Positions 32,980-44,619 of a DNA stretch of 64,000 nucleotides are shown piece after piece (position 1 is the stretch's first letter; every line of letters begins with the position of its first letter). Made by a program: the position numbers and the translations under genes. The notes under the pieces were generated by a model, which was not told the DNA's origin, made no database searches, and saw only the letters and a program-made list of their open reading frames with translations. Source of the stretch: Coleophoma eucalyptorum (taxonomy: Eukaryota > Ascomycota > Leotiomycetes > Helotiales > Dermateaceae); contig JALRME010000017.1 in NCBI GenBank assembly GCA_026120035.1, positions 310,001 through 374,000 on the forward strand, in the 5' to 3' direction.

Positions 32980-34755
32980 ATGTCCAGTGTCGTCATGGAT
33001 TCCGACGACGAACTGGACATTGTCCTGCTGCTGACGAAGAGGCGCGAGCTGACCCAGGCCTTGCTGGATTCTCCCTACGACCTGATTCTGTACCTGAAGC
33101 GCGCCATCGTCCATTCTGATCTTGGTTATCCCGATCTGGCTGCAGGCGATGCATACCGCGCACTCCTCCTCTGCGACGAGGTGCGCGACGAAGATTTCGA
33201 ATATCACGATCAGGCCTTGTCAGCCTTGCGAACTCACATTCAGGAAAACTCTGAATTACTAACTCTCCTTCGCCAACACAGAGCGGACCATGTCGAACCC
33301 CATGGCGGGGTAGAGGCCATGGATATCGATGGAGGGGTAGATGACACAACCATCGCCAAGATGGTGCATCGAGCTTCGTTACGCTGCTACCAAATTCTTT
33401 CCATCAGTCTGCTATTATGTGGATCTTTGAAGAGCGCTCTTGACTTTTGTACGAGGGGACTGGCTACCGACAATACTGATGAGGAGTTATTGCAAGCCAA
33501 GGAATACATACTGAACATGGGCCGAAGGAGACTGAAGAGCAGTGACGTGGACATTAATGATTTACCCGACCAAGGGCTGGTACGGCGAGAAGTCTACCCA
33601 TGGAACGACCACGAACCGAATCGATACTCTGATGAGACCTTGAATTTCCTGAATAACGAATTGTCAGCCGTCTCGTCGAACTGTGAGGTCAAGGCGACAG
33701 AATTGCCGACACTCCTCGATGGCAGCATCGGCAGCAGCGATACCGACAAGACCAGTATAAATAGTGCCACCACAAACTTACAGCTGGGTGTATTTGCAAA
33801 ACGCGACATATTACCTGGGGAAACGGTTCTCGACGAATATTCTGTGCTTACTGCAAACAATCGACTCAAAGATACCCTATGCGATGCTTGTAGTACAGAA
33901 TTACCTCCTCTAGGACCAGACAGCAGCGTGGTTGGCTGTCCGGAATGCGACGACATCATGTTCTGCAACGAAGAATGTCTTGCTCGAGCGCAGGAATCTT
34001 ATCATCCTGCAGTGTGCGACATGGATATTGATGCAATTGGGAAAGACCCTGATCCAAAGGAGTCACCAAACGCTCTTTATCTATTGCTTCTATCACGCAG
34101 CTTTGCCATGGCTGCAACCCAGGAATGCCATCCATTAAATCTGAAAGAGGTGAAGTATATTTGGGGTGACTTCCTGCCTAGTGCCGCAAATGCATTTCCA
34201 ACAACACCCAAAGGGAGTGCAGGGCCTCCACCAATCTGGACTCTCCCGTTTTCATTTGCTGCCAACATCTCAGGGCCATTACACGTCCTCGAGAAGATGG
34301 ACATTGATATCTATGCCTCGATAGCGAACTACGATCTCTGGATCTTCAACACTCTCTACGCCAAATTCCGCGGTACAGCATCAGCACGCGTGAACCTCCG
34401 AGACGGCCGACCAGAAGTCGCAGCTGTACATCCACTCTGGTGCCTCGCTAACCACGATTGTGATCCAAATGTGCAATGGGAATGGGGTGGGCGCATGCGC
34501 TTATGGTGTCGGGAAAAGCGATACGACGGACGACCGGGTGGGATCAGGAGCGGCGAGGAGATCTTGAACCATTATTGCGATATTGATTTGAAAGTGAAAG
34601 ATCGGCGGGAATGGGCCAATGGCAGTCTGGGCGGTTGGTGTATGTGCAATCGCTGTAAACGGGAATCGGCCGAGGAAGAAGAGAAGAGGAGAATGAATGG
34701 TCATGGAGCCGAGCTGGAGAGGGAAGGCATCGAAGAGCATGACATGCTTGAATAA
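32980..34755 (+). CDS. SET-MYND protein with TPR-like N-terminus
   Basis: A single exon of 591 aa from the ATG at 32980 (MSSVVMDSDDELD); an in-frame ATG at 32920 would add 20 residues. Residues about 15-200 are helical and TPR-like (KRAIVHSDLGYPDLAAGDAY, LKSALDFCTRGLATD). A SET domain is split by a MYND-type zinc cluster: GVFAKRDILPGETVL, then CDACSTELPP, CPECDDIMFC, NEEC and HPAVC. The SET core continues with LANHDCDPNVQWEW (variant of NHSCxPN) and GEEILNHYCDID, and the post-SET with WCMCNRC. The architecture matches fungal SMYD-like lysine methyltransferases, which modify histones or other proteins; the target is not predictable. The Asp in place of Ser in NHDC and the HYCD motif are departures from the classical sequence. 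Confidence 0.88.
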   Translation: MSSVVMDSDDELDIVLLLTKRRELTQALLDSPYDLILYLKRAIVHSDLGYPDLAAGDAYRALLLCDEVRDEDFEYHDQALSALRTHIQENSELLTLLRQHRADHVEPHGGVEAMDIDGGVDDTTIAKMVHRASLRCYQILSISLLLCGSLKSALDFCTRGLATDNTDEELLQAKEYILNMGRRRLKSSDVDINDLPDQGLVRREVYPWNDHEPNRYSDETLNFLNNELSAVSSNCEVKATELPTLLDGSIGSSDTDKTSINSATTNLQLGVFAKRDILPGETVLDEYSVLTANNRLKDTLCDACSTELPPLGPDSSVVGCPECDDIMFCNEECLARAQESYHPAVCDMDIDAIGKDPDPKESPNALYLLLLSRSFAMAATQECHPLNLKEVKYIWGDFLPSAANAFPTTPKGSAGPPPIWTLPFSFAANISGPLHVLEKMDIDIYASIANYDLWIFNTLYAKFRGTASARVNLRDGRPEVAAVHPLWCLANHDCDPNVQWEWGGRMRLWCREKRYDGRPGGIRSGEEILNHYCDIDLKVKDRREWANGSLGGWCMCNRCKRESAEEEEKRRMNGHGAELEREGIEEHDMLE

Positions 34756-36641
34756 AGGAAGAGCACTGGGGCTCCATTTAGCCCTAGGTCTGTTTCTAGT
34801 GTTCAGACGAGATACATACCTCAAGGTATTATCTGGAGAAAAAGGGGGAAAGAAAGATTAGAGAGACGGATGCTTCTTGCCTATACCTAGATATACCCCT
34901 CGTTGCGCCCTGGCTTGTCTTGTTGCAAGCACAACCAAAGCATACACATTACACATCATATCATACAACCTCAAAAAATTACACAAAGGACGCACACGAC
35001 AGCACAACACGAGCACAAAGCTACACATTTATACCACAGCGAGAAACAAGAAATCTATGATTTGTACATAAAACAAAGGAGAAGAAAAGATTCCACCTCG
35101 AGCGAAAACCCCCGAAGAGGGCAGAATTACATTTGTCCTGTGAGCTGACGAGAGGGAACGAGAGCGAGAGAGCGAGGAATAGACGAAGAGAAGAATGACG
35201 GTCGGAGGCGAGCGCCAGCACAGCAGACACAGCCATACCGATCTAGGGCGATCTAGATCTACCTATCTGCTTCATCGTCATCATCATAATCACGGATCCA
35301 ACGGAGATATCTCAGGAGTCTTCATCAAGACAACTCAGACAAGCACATCCATAACCTTGACCTCAGAGAAGGCAGCGTGCGATGCTATTGTTACACACGA
35401 TTAGATGCATGGATGCATACGTTACGTTGAAAGGTCAAAAGTCTTTCTATTCACTCGGCTTCGTCGTTTCTTTTACTTATTTCCTTTTTCTTTCTGCAAG
35501 AACGAGGTATTTATCTACCTATAAGTACTTTCATTAAGAGCCACCGTCACTCACTTCCTTCTCCACTTCTCCACTTCTCCAATTCTTCACTCGTTCTCGC
35601 GAGAAGGTAAGGAAAGAAGGCATCCTCTCATCCTCTCATTCCCCACACATTATTAGTCTATGCCAACACATATACCAGCCACGAATCCTGGAAAAGCAAA
35701 AAACACCCATCACTAAATTCGGTTCAAAGTATTGCGGTAGAGAAGAGGAAGGAAATCTTCCATTCCAATTATTTTGTATTCCAATCTCAACAATCAGTAA
35801 AGATGTCAAAACGCGCCTACAAAAAAAGGCAGTGGGGGATTATCCCTATCCGTTTCTCCCTGCATCCAAGGTAGATTTGAGAAGAGTTTGTTCTGATCTC
35901 TTTTCCCTTACTCTTTTTCTTTCCTTCCTCCCACCCGGAGGCTTACCTCCATAATCTCTAAGGTCCCCCGCTCTGTTCATCTGTTGAATGATGATGCCCA
36001 TCCCTAGCCGCCTTCGCTGCCCATATTCTCCCAGCCCGACCAATTGGTCCTACTGCCTAATTGGACAACCACTGCTAGCATAAAACCACCACCACAGAAA
36101 TAAAGATATTAAAAACAATATTTGTAGAAGTGAACAAGGCACAGGAGGAACGAAGCCCTATGCATGCATACAGCCAGGTTTCGATGATGCAACGCCGATC
36201 AAAAAATGATCTGTGATCTTGTCCAAAAGAAGTAGAGAAGAGATATATATGTGCAAAAAACCCCCTTTCTTTCACCTCCACAATCCTCCTTCCAAATGGT
36301 CGAAGAACAGAAATAAACCGAGCGCACGAGACTTTAGCACAGGCTCAAGGTTCCATCATGACGACAAAAAGTCTCCAAACTAACAAACCATCCCGCCCAG
36401 ATGAATGAACGAAGAAGTAGAAACGCGCTCGCTTCGCTCAAAAAACTCAAATAACCCAGTGTATTATCCTTCAGATCATGCAACCAACCCATCCCGCCGC
36501 TATCGTGAAGCGTAGCTTAAAAATAGAAGGTCGATCAATGCTCGCCGGCAGATCGTAACGCTCATAATGGTATGTTTAGTAATGTCCCGGCAAATGCATT
36601 CATCCCATATTCCCTACCCCCCGAAACGCCCGCCGAAAATG
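34756..36641. other. Convergent 3' spacer of 1.9 kb
   Basis: This lies between the ends of the SET-MYND gene (plus) and the STB3 gene (minus). It has purine- and pyrimidine-biased blocks and short frames only. Long 3' UTRs may account for some of it. No gene is recognised. Confidence 0.5.
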
Positions 36642-37751
36642 CTAGATAGAACCGAGCTTGAGGAGAGCCTCAACAGCCTCGCGTTCTTGTGAGTCAGAAG
36701 TCATGCCGAAAGCTGAAAAGTCGATGTTCTGCCCACCATGCTGTTGCAAAGGTACCGACTTTGCCATAGTTGAGATAAGGGATGGCCCGCCACCGCTACG
36801 GGATCCCCCAATATATGATTGTGGTGTAAAGAAATTCTTGCTAGGGCCGGATACAGAATAAGACGCTGCTCGCAAAGCAGCTGCTCCCACTGCAGCCCAG
36901 TCTTCATCATCAGTGATATCGTCAGGATCATCTCCCATGATTTCATCTTCTGGAGGAGCTTCGGAGGACGAACAAGACTCATCGCCGTCAAGCGACATTT
37001 TGTCGGCCTCGGTTTCCATCATCGTGATGTCCAAATCATCATCGTGAGAGAACGCGGCCGAGTCGCCAGCCCAGCTGGAGGTAGGGGCGTTCAAACGCGT
37101 TCTATCAAAGGTCCACCCCGTAGGCTTTGCAATAGGCATGCCCAGTGAGTATGAAGATGGCGTACTTGGAGGCGGCGATAGTTGGGTATTTCTACCATGT
37201 CTGGCAGGATGGCCCTTCAATCGCGCGTCCCAGCGACCCCATCCCACCTTTTCAAACTTCACATCACCCCTCACACCACCACCCTCACCTCCATTTCCAC
37301 GCCCCTCAAGTGCACCCACAACCAGTCTTCTCGCCTTCGCTGGTGGTATCCCAGAGAAGCCAGGGACAGAGGTTGTCAGATAGCCCATGATGTGGCGGAT
37401 TGCCAGGGGACCGTGGGAAAGAAGAATATCTGGTAGATGATGAGTTGCCAAAAGGCCCGGGGTTATAGCTCCAGCAGCGTCGGATACAGGTGATCCAACG
37501 TCAAGAGATCCTTCGTGACCGTCCTGGAGATCAAGGTCGGAATCGATGTGCTCTGGGGTCGCCTGAGCGGTTGCGGAGCGCGTTCCGTACGGCTTAAGGC
37601 CATGAGGAGGGAGATTTGGAGAAATCGAGTTCGGAGGAGTAGGAAGAGGATGACCGTTCGCGGCAGGAACACTCTTGGCTGCTACAACAGTGAAGTTGTC
37701 TCTGCCAAAGTTCGTGGGGATATCGCGAGCGGTGGATGCCATGCTAGCCAT
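36642..37751 (-). CDS. STB3: Stb3-type Sin3-binding protein
   Basis: A single coding exon of 369 aa from the ATG at 37751 (MASMASTARD). The Sin3-binding/Stb3 domain is recognised at about residues 95-145 by PGLLATHHLPDILLSHGPLA, then IRHIMGYLTTSVPGFSGI and PPAKARRLVVGALE. In yeast Stb3 binds the ribosomal RNA processing element, associates with Sin3/Rpd3 deacetylase and represses ribosome-biogenesis genes when nutrients are poor. The remainder is low-complexity, with acidic segments (DEIMGDDPDDITDDED) and a C-terminal EREAVEALLKLGS helix. A GT-AG intron of 108 bp (37781-37888) lies in the 5' leader, just 30 bp before the ATG; the open frame upstream of 37751 runs into this intron and is not coding. 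Confidence 0.88.
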   Translation of the reverse strand: MASMASTARDIPTNFGRDNFTVVAAKSVPAANGHPLPTPPNSISPNLPPHGLKPYGTRSATAQATPEHIDSDLDLQDGHEGSLDVGSPVSDAAGAITPGLLATHHLPDILLSHGPLAIRHIMGYLTTSVPGFSGIPPAKARRLVVGALEGRGNGGEGGGVRGDVKFEKVGWGRWDARLKGHPARHGRNTQLSPPPSTPSSYSLGMPIAKPTGWTFDRTRLNAPTSSWAGDSAAFSHDDDLDITMMETEADKMSLDGDESCSSSEAPPEDEIMGDDPDDITDDEDWAAVGAAALRAASYSVSGPSKNFFTPQSYIGGSRSGGGPSLISTMAKSVPLQQHGGQNIDFSAFGMTSDSQEREAVEALLKLGSI

Positions 37752-39290
37752 GTTGATTGAAAGTGGTTTGAACCGTTTCTCTGTAGGCACGCGACACAGA
37801 ATCAGTAGGGTTACTTATAGAAACTGCGTTGTGGTCTGCCTGGCTCCCAGAGCTGGGAAATGCGCTGGCTACACGCTGACTCACTTACCTCGACTTGCGA
37901 CAGAAACGTGATGCGATCTGCTGTGAAGACGCGACAGAGAGCTTAAAGCAACTGAGATCGTGTCGTACAATTCGGCGAAAGAGTTAAATCTCTTATCGAG
38001 TAAGAAGAAACAACTGCTGTCGAGTAATGGAAGACCGGAGCAGCGGCACTATCGTGACGAGGAGGCTGCTGACGAAGCCGGAGACGTATATCTCCTAGCA
38101 ATCAAGATGATGAAGAGCAAAATGGAAGGTCCTTGAGAGCAACGAGGCAAGCAGAAGAAACGGTGAGTGAAGTGATTTCCGAAGCGTACGAATGTGTTGT
38201 GTTGATGTGTTGTTGAGTGATGGTCTGGAGTTGCGCGAAGTGAGTGGTATATAGTAGCTATTGGGTCTCGGTCGCGATTGGAACTGGGCAGGCACGGGTC
38301 GCAAGCGGGAGTCAGGTTATGCAGAGAGTTCCCTTGATCCTTATGCACCTGTGCTAACTTTCATCTGAACCTGCTACAACACGATGGCTTTACAAGATTC
38401 TTAAATGCTGGCCTAATTCACGGCATTTGAGCCATAAACCCTAATCGCAGGACATGTTTCAATTGCTGGCTGTCGTTGACGCAAAGTGCGCAGGAGCACA
38501 GTCTCCACAGTGACGACAGTACGTGAGTGTATTCAGACTCCCACTTTAATAGGCATGTGTGCCCTAAAGGCCCCATCCAACCCTCATCCATAGCAGGTCG
38601 GTGCTGAACCACAACGGGAGATGTACACCATTTCCCGAGACTCGTGCTACGTCGATGCTTCTGTCTGGCTCGCTGCAGAACAAAGAATTCCTCACGTTGC
38701 TATACGAACGTCGCCATTGGCCTCGCTTCATCTGTGACAAGCGTTTGGTATCACAAGACTTGTCCAACAAAACCCCTCAGAGCCGTCTCCATTCATCCAT
38801 CGCTCTCGTCATGCCATGTCCAGAAATCTACCCCACGTTGCTGGATGCTGGTGTGATAGCTGTGCGCCAATTCCGTTAGTGTGTGGTGCCCAGCGCAGTC
38901 GGCGCACTATTCCCCACTGCTTTCTGTCAAGTCCCAACACGCTGTGGGAATGTGGGAATCCAGAAATAGCGAGAGAGTTCAGCCGGTGTTTCCCGAGCAC
39001 ATTTCGCTTTTGGCAACACCACTTTTGGCAACTTTTGGACTGCTATCGTGCCCTAATCTAATGACACAAAGCCACACAAACTAACAATTATTGTCGCGCA
39101 CTCTATCTGAGTATTTGGTCGAGACAGCAGATAAGGACCCTCCTAACCAACTGCAATTTGTCGGTCTGTCATGTAAATTGGCTCTCGGCTCTCTTTGATG
39201 GTCTTTGACTGATATGTAGTATGTCTCAGACATGATCCTACTAGTCGAGCGCCACCATCGTGATGATGCAGAGTGCAAGCCAAGTGGATA
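37752..39290. other. STB3 leader intron and promoter
   Basis: The first part holds the STB3 5' leader with an intron at 37781-37888 (donor GTAAGTGAG, acceptor CTACAG on the minus strand). The remainder is the STB3 promoter and the 3' flank of the topoisomerase gene. No other gene is seen. Confidence 0.55.
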
Positions 39291-41510
39291 TCACGCACCT
39301 CCGTTCAGAACAAATCGTCTGCAGGACTGAAGAGTAGCACGTCAGTCAATGTAAATACAAGACCAGAGAGTGGAACTCCAACTTACAGACTTCAAGACCG
39401 CGCTCCCTTCTTTGCAGTCCATAAAGACGCGTTTGTATTGTCTCAGACTTTCTCGCATCACATCCTCGCGAGTGGCTCGACCCTCGCAGATAGCTTTCAT
39501 TTTCAACTCCATCTCTTTGCGAAGAAAGGGCTTGCTTAGACTTGATTCAAGGCCAATCTGGTCATAACCATCGACGAGTGCAACCCCCAATGACGAAGGT
39601 ATAAACTCATCGATTGCAGCTCCACCCCTTCCCCCGAGAGCGCCCCCTCCTCTTCCGCTACTTCTACCTGCACCCGCAGCGGGAGCATCATCTTCACCGA
39701 CCCCACCAGCAGCGTTGGTACCTCTAGGGCGAGTGAATACGTAGACACGCTCTTTTATTTTGGCAATGTGTTCAGCCATGGTAGCATCGGTCCCTATGCC
39801 ATTTGCATCCATCAATGCGAGGAGATCTGGTTCCGTCAAATATCCGGGTGCTGTTGTCTTCCCCTCTATGATCATGGCCTCCGTGGGTTCAAATACTTCT
39901 CCAAGCGTAAATTTAGGGAGAATAGTGCTGTTTGTCCAATTCTGGTAGACGTATATATCGAGGAAATTCCTTTCCAGGACAATCGTGCCATGCGTGTGAA
40001 AGCTTTCGTCACCGTACTCAATCTCCACATCAGTCTGCGCTCCCTTCGCATCCTCGGAACAGCAAGCAAGAAAATGACGAGTGACAAATTCATACAGCCG
40101 GCCCTCGTCCGCTGAAAGCCCACCAGGAGCGCAGTAGGTGACCGGGTGGATAGGAGGATGTGCCTTATCATCATGTCGTCCTTCGCGGGGCTGATTAAAG
40201 CCCCCATTCATCAGACTGTTTGCAAACCCGCCCCAACGATTATCCTGTGTTTGTTTCTGCACAAGTGCCTTCAGGTCCATCGCTTTGTCAAAACGATCCG
40301 TTTCTGTACGAGGGTAGCTGATAAACCCTTTATTGTAAAGAGTCTCAGCAACGGTCATAGCCTGCTGACTGTTCATGCGAAGATATTTGGTTGCCATCTT
40401 CTGCAGCTCAACCGTCGTCAATGGCAGCGGCTTAAATCTTCTTGTGCCCTTTTCTGTCACCTTAGTCACTTTGGCTCTCTTGGCGTCAAGACATCGTTCG
40501 AAGAGGATGATAACAGCTGCACGGTCAAATAGTCTATTTCGCTTCCAGTTGAAAACAACATTAACATTCTCGCGCTTCTGAGTAACCTTGATGCTCCAGA
40601 ACGTCTCTGGCACAAAATTCTTCACTCTCCAATAGCGGTCAACAACAAATCCAAGAGTTGGGAATTGACAAGAACCTATCAAAGTTAGAAAAATCGAACC
40701 AAAGTCCTGGATAGAGAGCTACCATAGCTAATCATGGCTTCCGCTAGGGGCCCTCCAAGTGTTCGCAAAAGATTTGTCTGAAACCTTGTAAAAGCGTAAC
40801 CAATTCTCAAGTCTAGCTCAATCCGAGCAGCGACAGCATTGACTTGACGATCATCGAGATCGATTGGATTTCTCGCTGCCTGTAGTATGTGTCTGTCCAT
40901 GGTTAGTAGTGGAAGGAAGAAGGTAATTCGTACTCACGCTCGTTCAATATTACTAAACTTGGCCCTCTTGACTTGCAATCTCCGGTTACCTTTCAAGGCT
41001 TCTGTTTTGACCTCATTGCCAATGTGCTCTCCTTCTCGGTCACAATCAGTCCAGATAAAGAGAGCTTTGGCGCCACGAGCTTGAGCAGCAATATTTTGTG
41101 CGATTGCATATTTGTCCTGCTTTGTGTCAATGACGTTTTAATCGTCCAAGTCTTGTGGTCATACCTCTGGCACAAACTCGCGAATTGGTGCGCTGAAAAG
41201 ACTGTCCGGTGGAGGGTGGCTCCAATTCTTGTACTCCGAGGCAAAATCCACAGCACTGAGATGGCCAGAGACACTTGTCATGCAAACCTCACAGTGGCCC
41301 CACGTTCCGCCGAAGTCGAATTGGAACTTATAGTTTTTGATATAAGTATTTCCGGTATTACTCTGCAGAGACTCAGTAAATGTCAAGGGTTTAGTAAAAT
41401 CTCAGCAAGTGTATAAAACCTACCGTTTCAACTCGACCCCCCGAGAGATGGCCCGCAACAGCTTTTGCGATGGAGGACTTCTCTGCGACGCAGAGAATTT
41501 TTGTGACCAT
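39291..41510 (-). CDS. TOP3: DNA topoisomerase III
   Basis: Six exons: 41424-41510, 41165-41362, 40938-41116, 40723-40892, 39387-40675, 39291-39326; 652 aa, close to yeast Top3. The TOPRIM domain has CVAEKSSIAK and WTDCDREGEHIG (metal-binding DxD). The type IA core has NAVAARIELDLRIG and ISYGSCQFPTLGF, and the catalytic Tyr is in GFISYPRTETDRF (about residue 332). HDDKAHPPIHPV and NGIGTDATMAEHI complete the fold. The enzyme passes single strands and works with a RecQ helicase and Rmi1 to dissolve recombination intermediates. An RG-rich insert (SSGRGGGALGGRGG) sits near residue 555. The last 12 residues come from a 36-nt exon; without that splice the frame reads on to 39342. No C-terminal zinc fingers are present, unlike animal TOP3A. 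Confidence 0.93.
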
Positions 41511-41922
41511 GGTCCGTCTCTTGGTCAATGCCTACCGTGGAGATGGTATTGTTGCAAGCTTGCATGCTGTCATTTGCTCGAGAGTTTCAAGCCAGCATGG
41601 CCACTACATTTGACGCGTATTAAAACCAGTATCACATCAAGTTTTGAGCGTTGGAGGCAGATGACGCGCTGATGTTCAAACGATCATATGTCTCTGAAGA
41701 AAATAAACTCGAGATCACGAGTAAAGCGGATATCTCTGCTCGCTTTAAAGATACTCCGAAAGCATAATCCTTGTACATCTCAGAAAGACCCACTTGTGCA
41801 TCATCGTTCAAGACTCCGATTCAGTTATAATTCCTCATTCCTTTTTCCTGTTTTGCTGTCGACACCAGGTTGACCGCAGCAAGAGTATCAATTGACCTCA
41901 AGCTTTTGAGATCATCGTCGAG
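41511..41922. promoter_or_regulatory. Divergent promoter of TOP3 and DUF1295 gene
   Basis: A 412-bp spacer between two divergent start codons must carry both promoters. I see no clear TATA box. Confidence 0.5.
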
Positions 41923-43150
41923 ATGGCCTTACCAGTGGTACAAACACTCGCCGAGTGCTCAGACTTCTCTGCAACCGTGTTACCATTCGTCTCGCAGCTC
42001 AACGACCTCCCTCAGCAGTTGATTCAATCCTGGAACAACCCGTCAGAACTGCAGAACATCTATCTTGCTACCAACCCTCTCATCTCCGCCTTCGCATTCT
42101 CTTTATTCCTTGCACCTCTGTTCCTTCTCATTTCGGAAATCAATAAGAACTACTCTCAAGTAGACAGATGCTGGAGCATTCTACCAACGATATATAATGC
42201 ACACTTTGTAACATATGCACACCTGGCTGGTCTGCCTACACAACGGTTGGATAACTTAATCGCATTCAGCACGATATGGAGTGTATGAGCCCCCGTCTGA
42301 GATTCGTGATGGTTTTCTGACTGGAATTAGCTGCGGTTGACATTTAATTACTGGCGAAAGGGAGGATATAATATTGGTTCTGAAGATTACCGTTGGTAAG
42401 TTAAGAGGTGGGCAAGAGAAAGTCAAGTACTGAATATTACCAGGGAAATTCTTCAAAAGAACCTCAAGCCATACCCGGGCATGTTCTTCGTCTTCAATGT
42501 CCTCTTCATATCCTTGGCGCAGAGCGTCCTACTCTTTTTGGTAGCAACACCTACATACGTCATCCTACTAGCTTCTCGATTCTCTGAAAAGATGGCCACA
42601 GCAGATACAGTGTTTGTGAGAGGACTCATGGGCCTGGTTCTATTGGAATTCTTCGCCGATCAGCAGCAGTGGGGTATGTAAGGTTACACAGTCATCAATA
42701 GATACTAATACTATACTAGATTACCAAACTGCCAAGCACTCATACTTGAAGACCGCAAAGGTTCCGCATAAGTTTGACCAGCTTGACTTGGACAGAGGCT
42801 TCGTCACTAGTGGCCTTTGGGCGTACAGTCGACATCCAAATTTTGCTGCAGAGCAGGCGATCTGGGTGGTTCTCTACCAATGGGGCTGCTGGTCTACCAA
42901 TGTCGTGTACAATTGGACCTTTATCGGTGCAATGGCGTACCTACTCTTGTTTCAAGCTTCAACGTGGTTTACAGAACTTATAACCTCGAGGAAGTACCCA
43001 GAGTACAATGAGTACCAACGAAGAGTTGGAAAATTCTTGCCAAAATTGACTGGTGGTCTTCCAGGAGATTTCAGTGACAAAAAGGAAAGGCCAAAGGCGG
43101 AAATGGAGAAGAGCTCCAATACCCAATCCCGAAAAGTCTCTGCGAAATAA
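41923..43150 (+). CDS. DUF1295/steroid 5-alpha-reductase-like membrane protein
   Basis: Four exons: 41923-42282, 42331-42395, 42444-42673, 42720-43150; 361 aa. Several hydrophobic helices are visible (PLISAFAFSLFLAPLFLLI; MFFVFNVLFISLAQSVLLFL). The DUF1295 signatures are LRLTFNYWRKGGY, EDYRW, GLWAYSRHPNFAAEQAIW and FTELITSRKYPEYNEYQRRV. The family belongs to the ICMT/5-alpha-reductase superfamily of ER membrane enzymes, which reduce or methylate lipids; the substrate here is not known. The C-terminus is Lys-rich and cytosolic. The gene is divergent from TOP3. All four junctions preserve the frame. Confidence 0.88.
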
Positions 43151-43581
43151 GAATATCCAGACGCGATCATGGGACTTGATACTTAGCTTAGGTCGCTTAC
43201 AATTAAGTATGATACGACCGCTCTTCCCCTGACGCTTCAAATAGTGAGTGATCTGTGTATACTTTTTTTCATGTCGTTTTTCTTCTCCCTGTGTATTTCC
43301 CTGCAAACGTGCCTGCAGGGCCAATTCAAAGTAGTCTTGTTCTCTTTATTGGCGAACTGAATATGATGCTTCGTTCCTTGGCCGTTACATTCAATTCTCA
43401 ACCTGACTGAGGGTAGTGACCATCACGGATAGCGCCGAGACCTTATAAAATAGTCTATAACTTCTTAAACCGTCCATTTTAGTCCAAAAGACATTTTCCT
43501 CGTGTCCTATAAATTCTTGCTCCTGCATTGATTCAACTCGACGTCAAATGGTCATGGAATGGCCCGGTTACCAATCATAGC
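43151..43581. other. Intergenic, no gene seen
   Basis: A 430-bp spacer between two plus-strand genes. It has a T run near 43260-43275 and no further feature. Confidence 0.5.
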
Positions 43582-44619
43582 ATGACTTCATCTCTTTTCG
43601 GTGTCAACAGTTTTGCTAAGCCTGCTGGCACTCCAAACACTCAATTCCATAACCATGGAGATCCATCATCATCGCCACCACCAGCACCATCGTCATCTTT
43701 GTCATCACCCATATCGTCACCACTAGCTATGCATCAAACGCAAAGCTTCCCTGGATATGCCAACCACCGACCTAGGATTGGAACTATGCCAAATTTTAAT
43801 CCCTTTGAGGGCCAGCAGAGGGTACTGAATCCTCATAATTACCACCCTAACTTCCGTCGCCATCTCGTGCCCAATGAGTCTTGCAGCTCAATTCCACAGA
43901 CAGTCGTCGAAACATCAACCATGCAGGTCTCCCAGAGCCTCCCTGTATATACAAGAACTGCTACTGGTACAAACAGCTCGTTCCGTGCTCCAGTTATGGG
44001 CATGAATAATGCGTCTTGGCCTACCCATTTCCTAGTACCAGTTTCAGAAGCATATCTATACAGTCGACATTGGACAACATTAAACATACATCCGGGTAGC
44101 GGCTATGTGGCCGTCTACTTGGATCCGCTAGCACTCACTCCTCCCCTTCCTGTTACTGCCCGCATCTTGGTACCAGCTTCAGAATTTCATCTTTACAAGG
44201 GACACTGGATTGATCCGGGTCCGTGTTGGTGTGAGGGTTATGTGGCCGTCGCCTTGGTTCCGCAAACTTCTTTTCCTTCTCTATCTGGTGGTACCGCGTC
44301 CCTACATTCACCGCCTACTGCAGAATCCCCATCTCTGTCTACAATTCCCTCGCCAGCCATCGCTGTATCTCCGATCTTCCAACGTCTTCCTCCTCCTCCC
44401 CTCGCTGCATCTCCAGCACAAGTTTCTCCTACTGTCGTATATCACAATCCTAAGAGGTTACTCTATCTCAACCGGATACCTAGACGAACAAAGTCATCGC
44501 GTGAGGATCGAACCTCGTCTTCGTATTTGGATTCTGGTCACGGTGTAGATGATTCGTTGTCGGAAAATGAGAGGCAGAATCGAGAAGATGGCGACAATGC
44601 TAGGCGAGGAAGAACATGA
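43582..44619 (+). CDS. Orphan Pro/Ser-rich protein with duplicated 35-residue motif
   Basis: A single exon of 345 aa from the first in-frame ATG (43582, MTSSLFGVNSFAK). I recognise no family. The first 145 residues are Ser/Pro/Asn-rich and disordered. Two 35-residue units then follow at about residues 148-182 and 193-227. Each has LVPxSExxLYxxHW, nine variable residues, and GYVAVxLxP, and they align without gaps (16 identities). The unit looks like a small beta-rich module. The tail is Pro/Ser-rich and then basic and acidic (RRTKSSREDR, DSLSENERQNREDGDNARRG). There is no signal peptide or membrane segment, so a nuclear or cytosolic scaffold role is possible, but that is a guess. Confidence 0.65.
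   Translation: MTSSLFGVNSFAKPAGTPNTQFHNHGDPSSSPPPAPSSSLSSPISSPLAMHQTQSFPGYANHRPRIGTMPNFNPFEGQQRVLNPHNYHPNFRRHLVPNESCSSIPQTVVETSTMQVSQSLPVYTRTATGTNSSFRAPVMGMNNASWPTHFLVPVSEAYLYSRHWTTLNIHPGSGYVAVYLDPLALTPPLPVTARILVPASEFHLYKGHWIDPGPCWCEGYVAVALVPQTSFPSLSGGTASLHSPPTAESPSLSTIPSPAIAVSPIFQRLPPPPLAASPAQVSPTVVYHNPKRLLYLNRIPRRTKSSREDRTSSSYLDSGHGVDDSLSENERQNREDGDNARRGRT
44020..44262 (+). repeat. Internal duplication in the orphan protein
   Basis: Unit 1 spans about 44023-44127 and unit 2 about 44158-44262, each 105 nt, separated by 30 nt. At protein level they share 16 of 35 residues without gaps, including LVP, SE, LY, HW and GYVAV. Confidence 0.75.
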
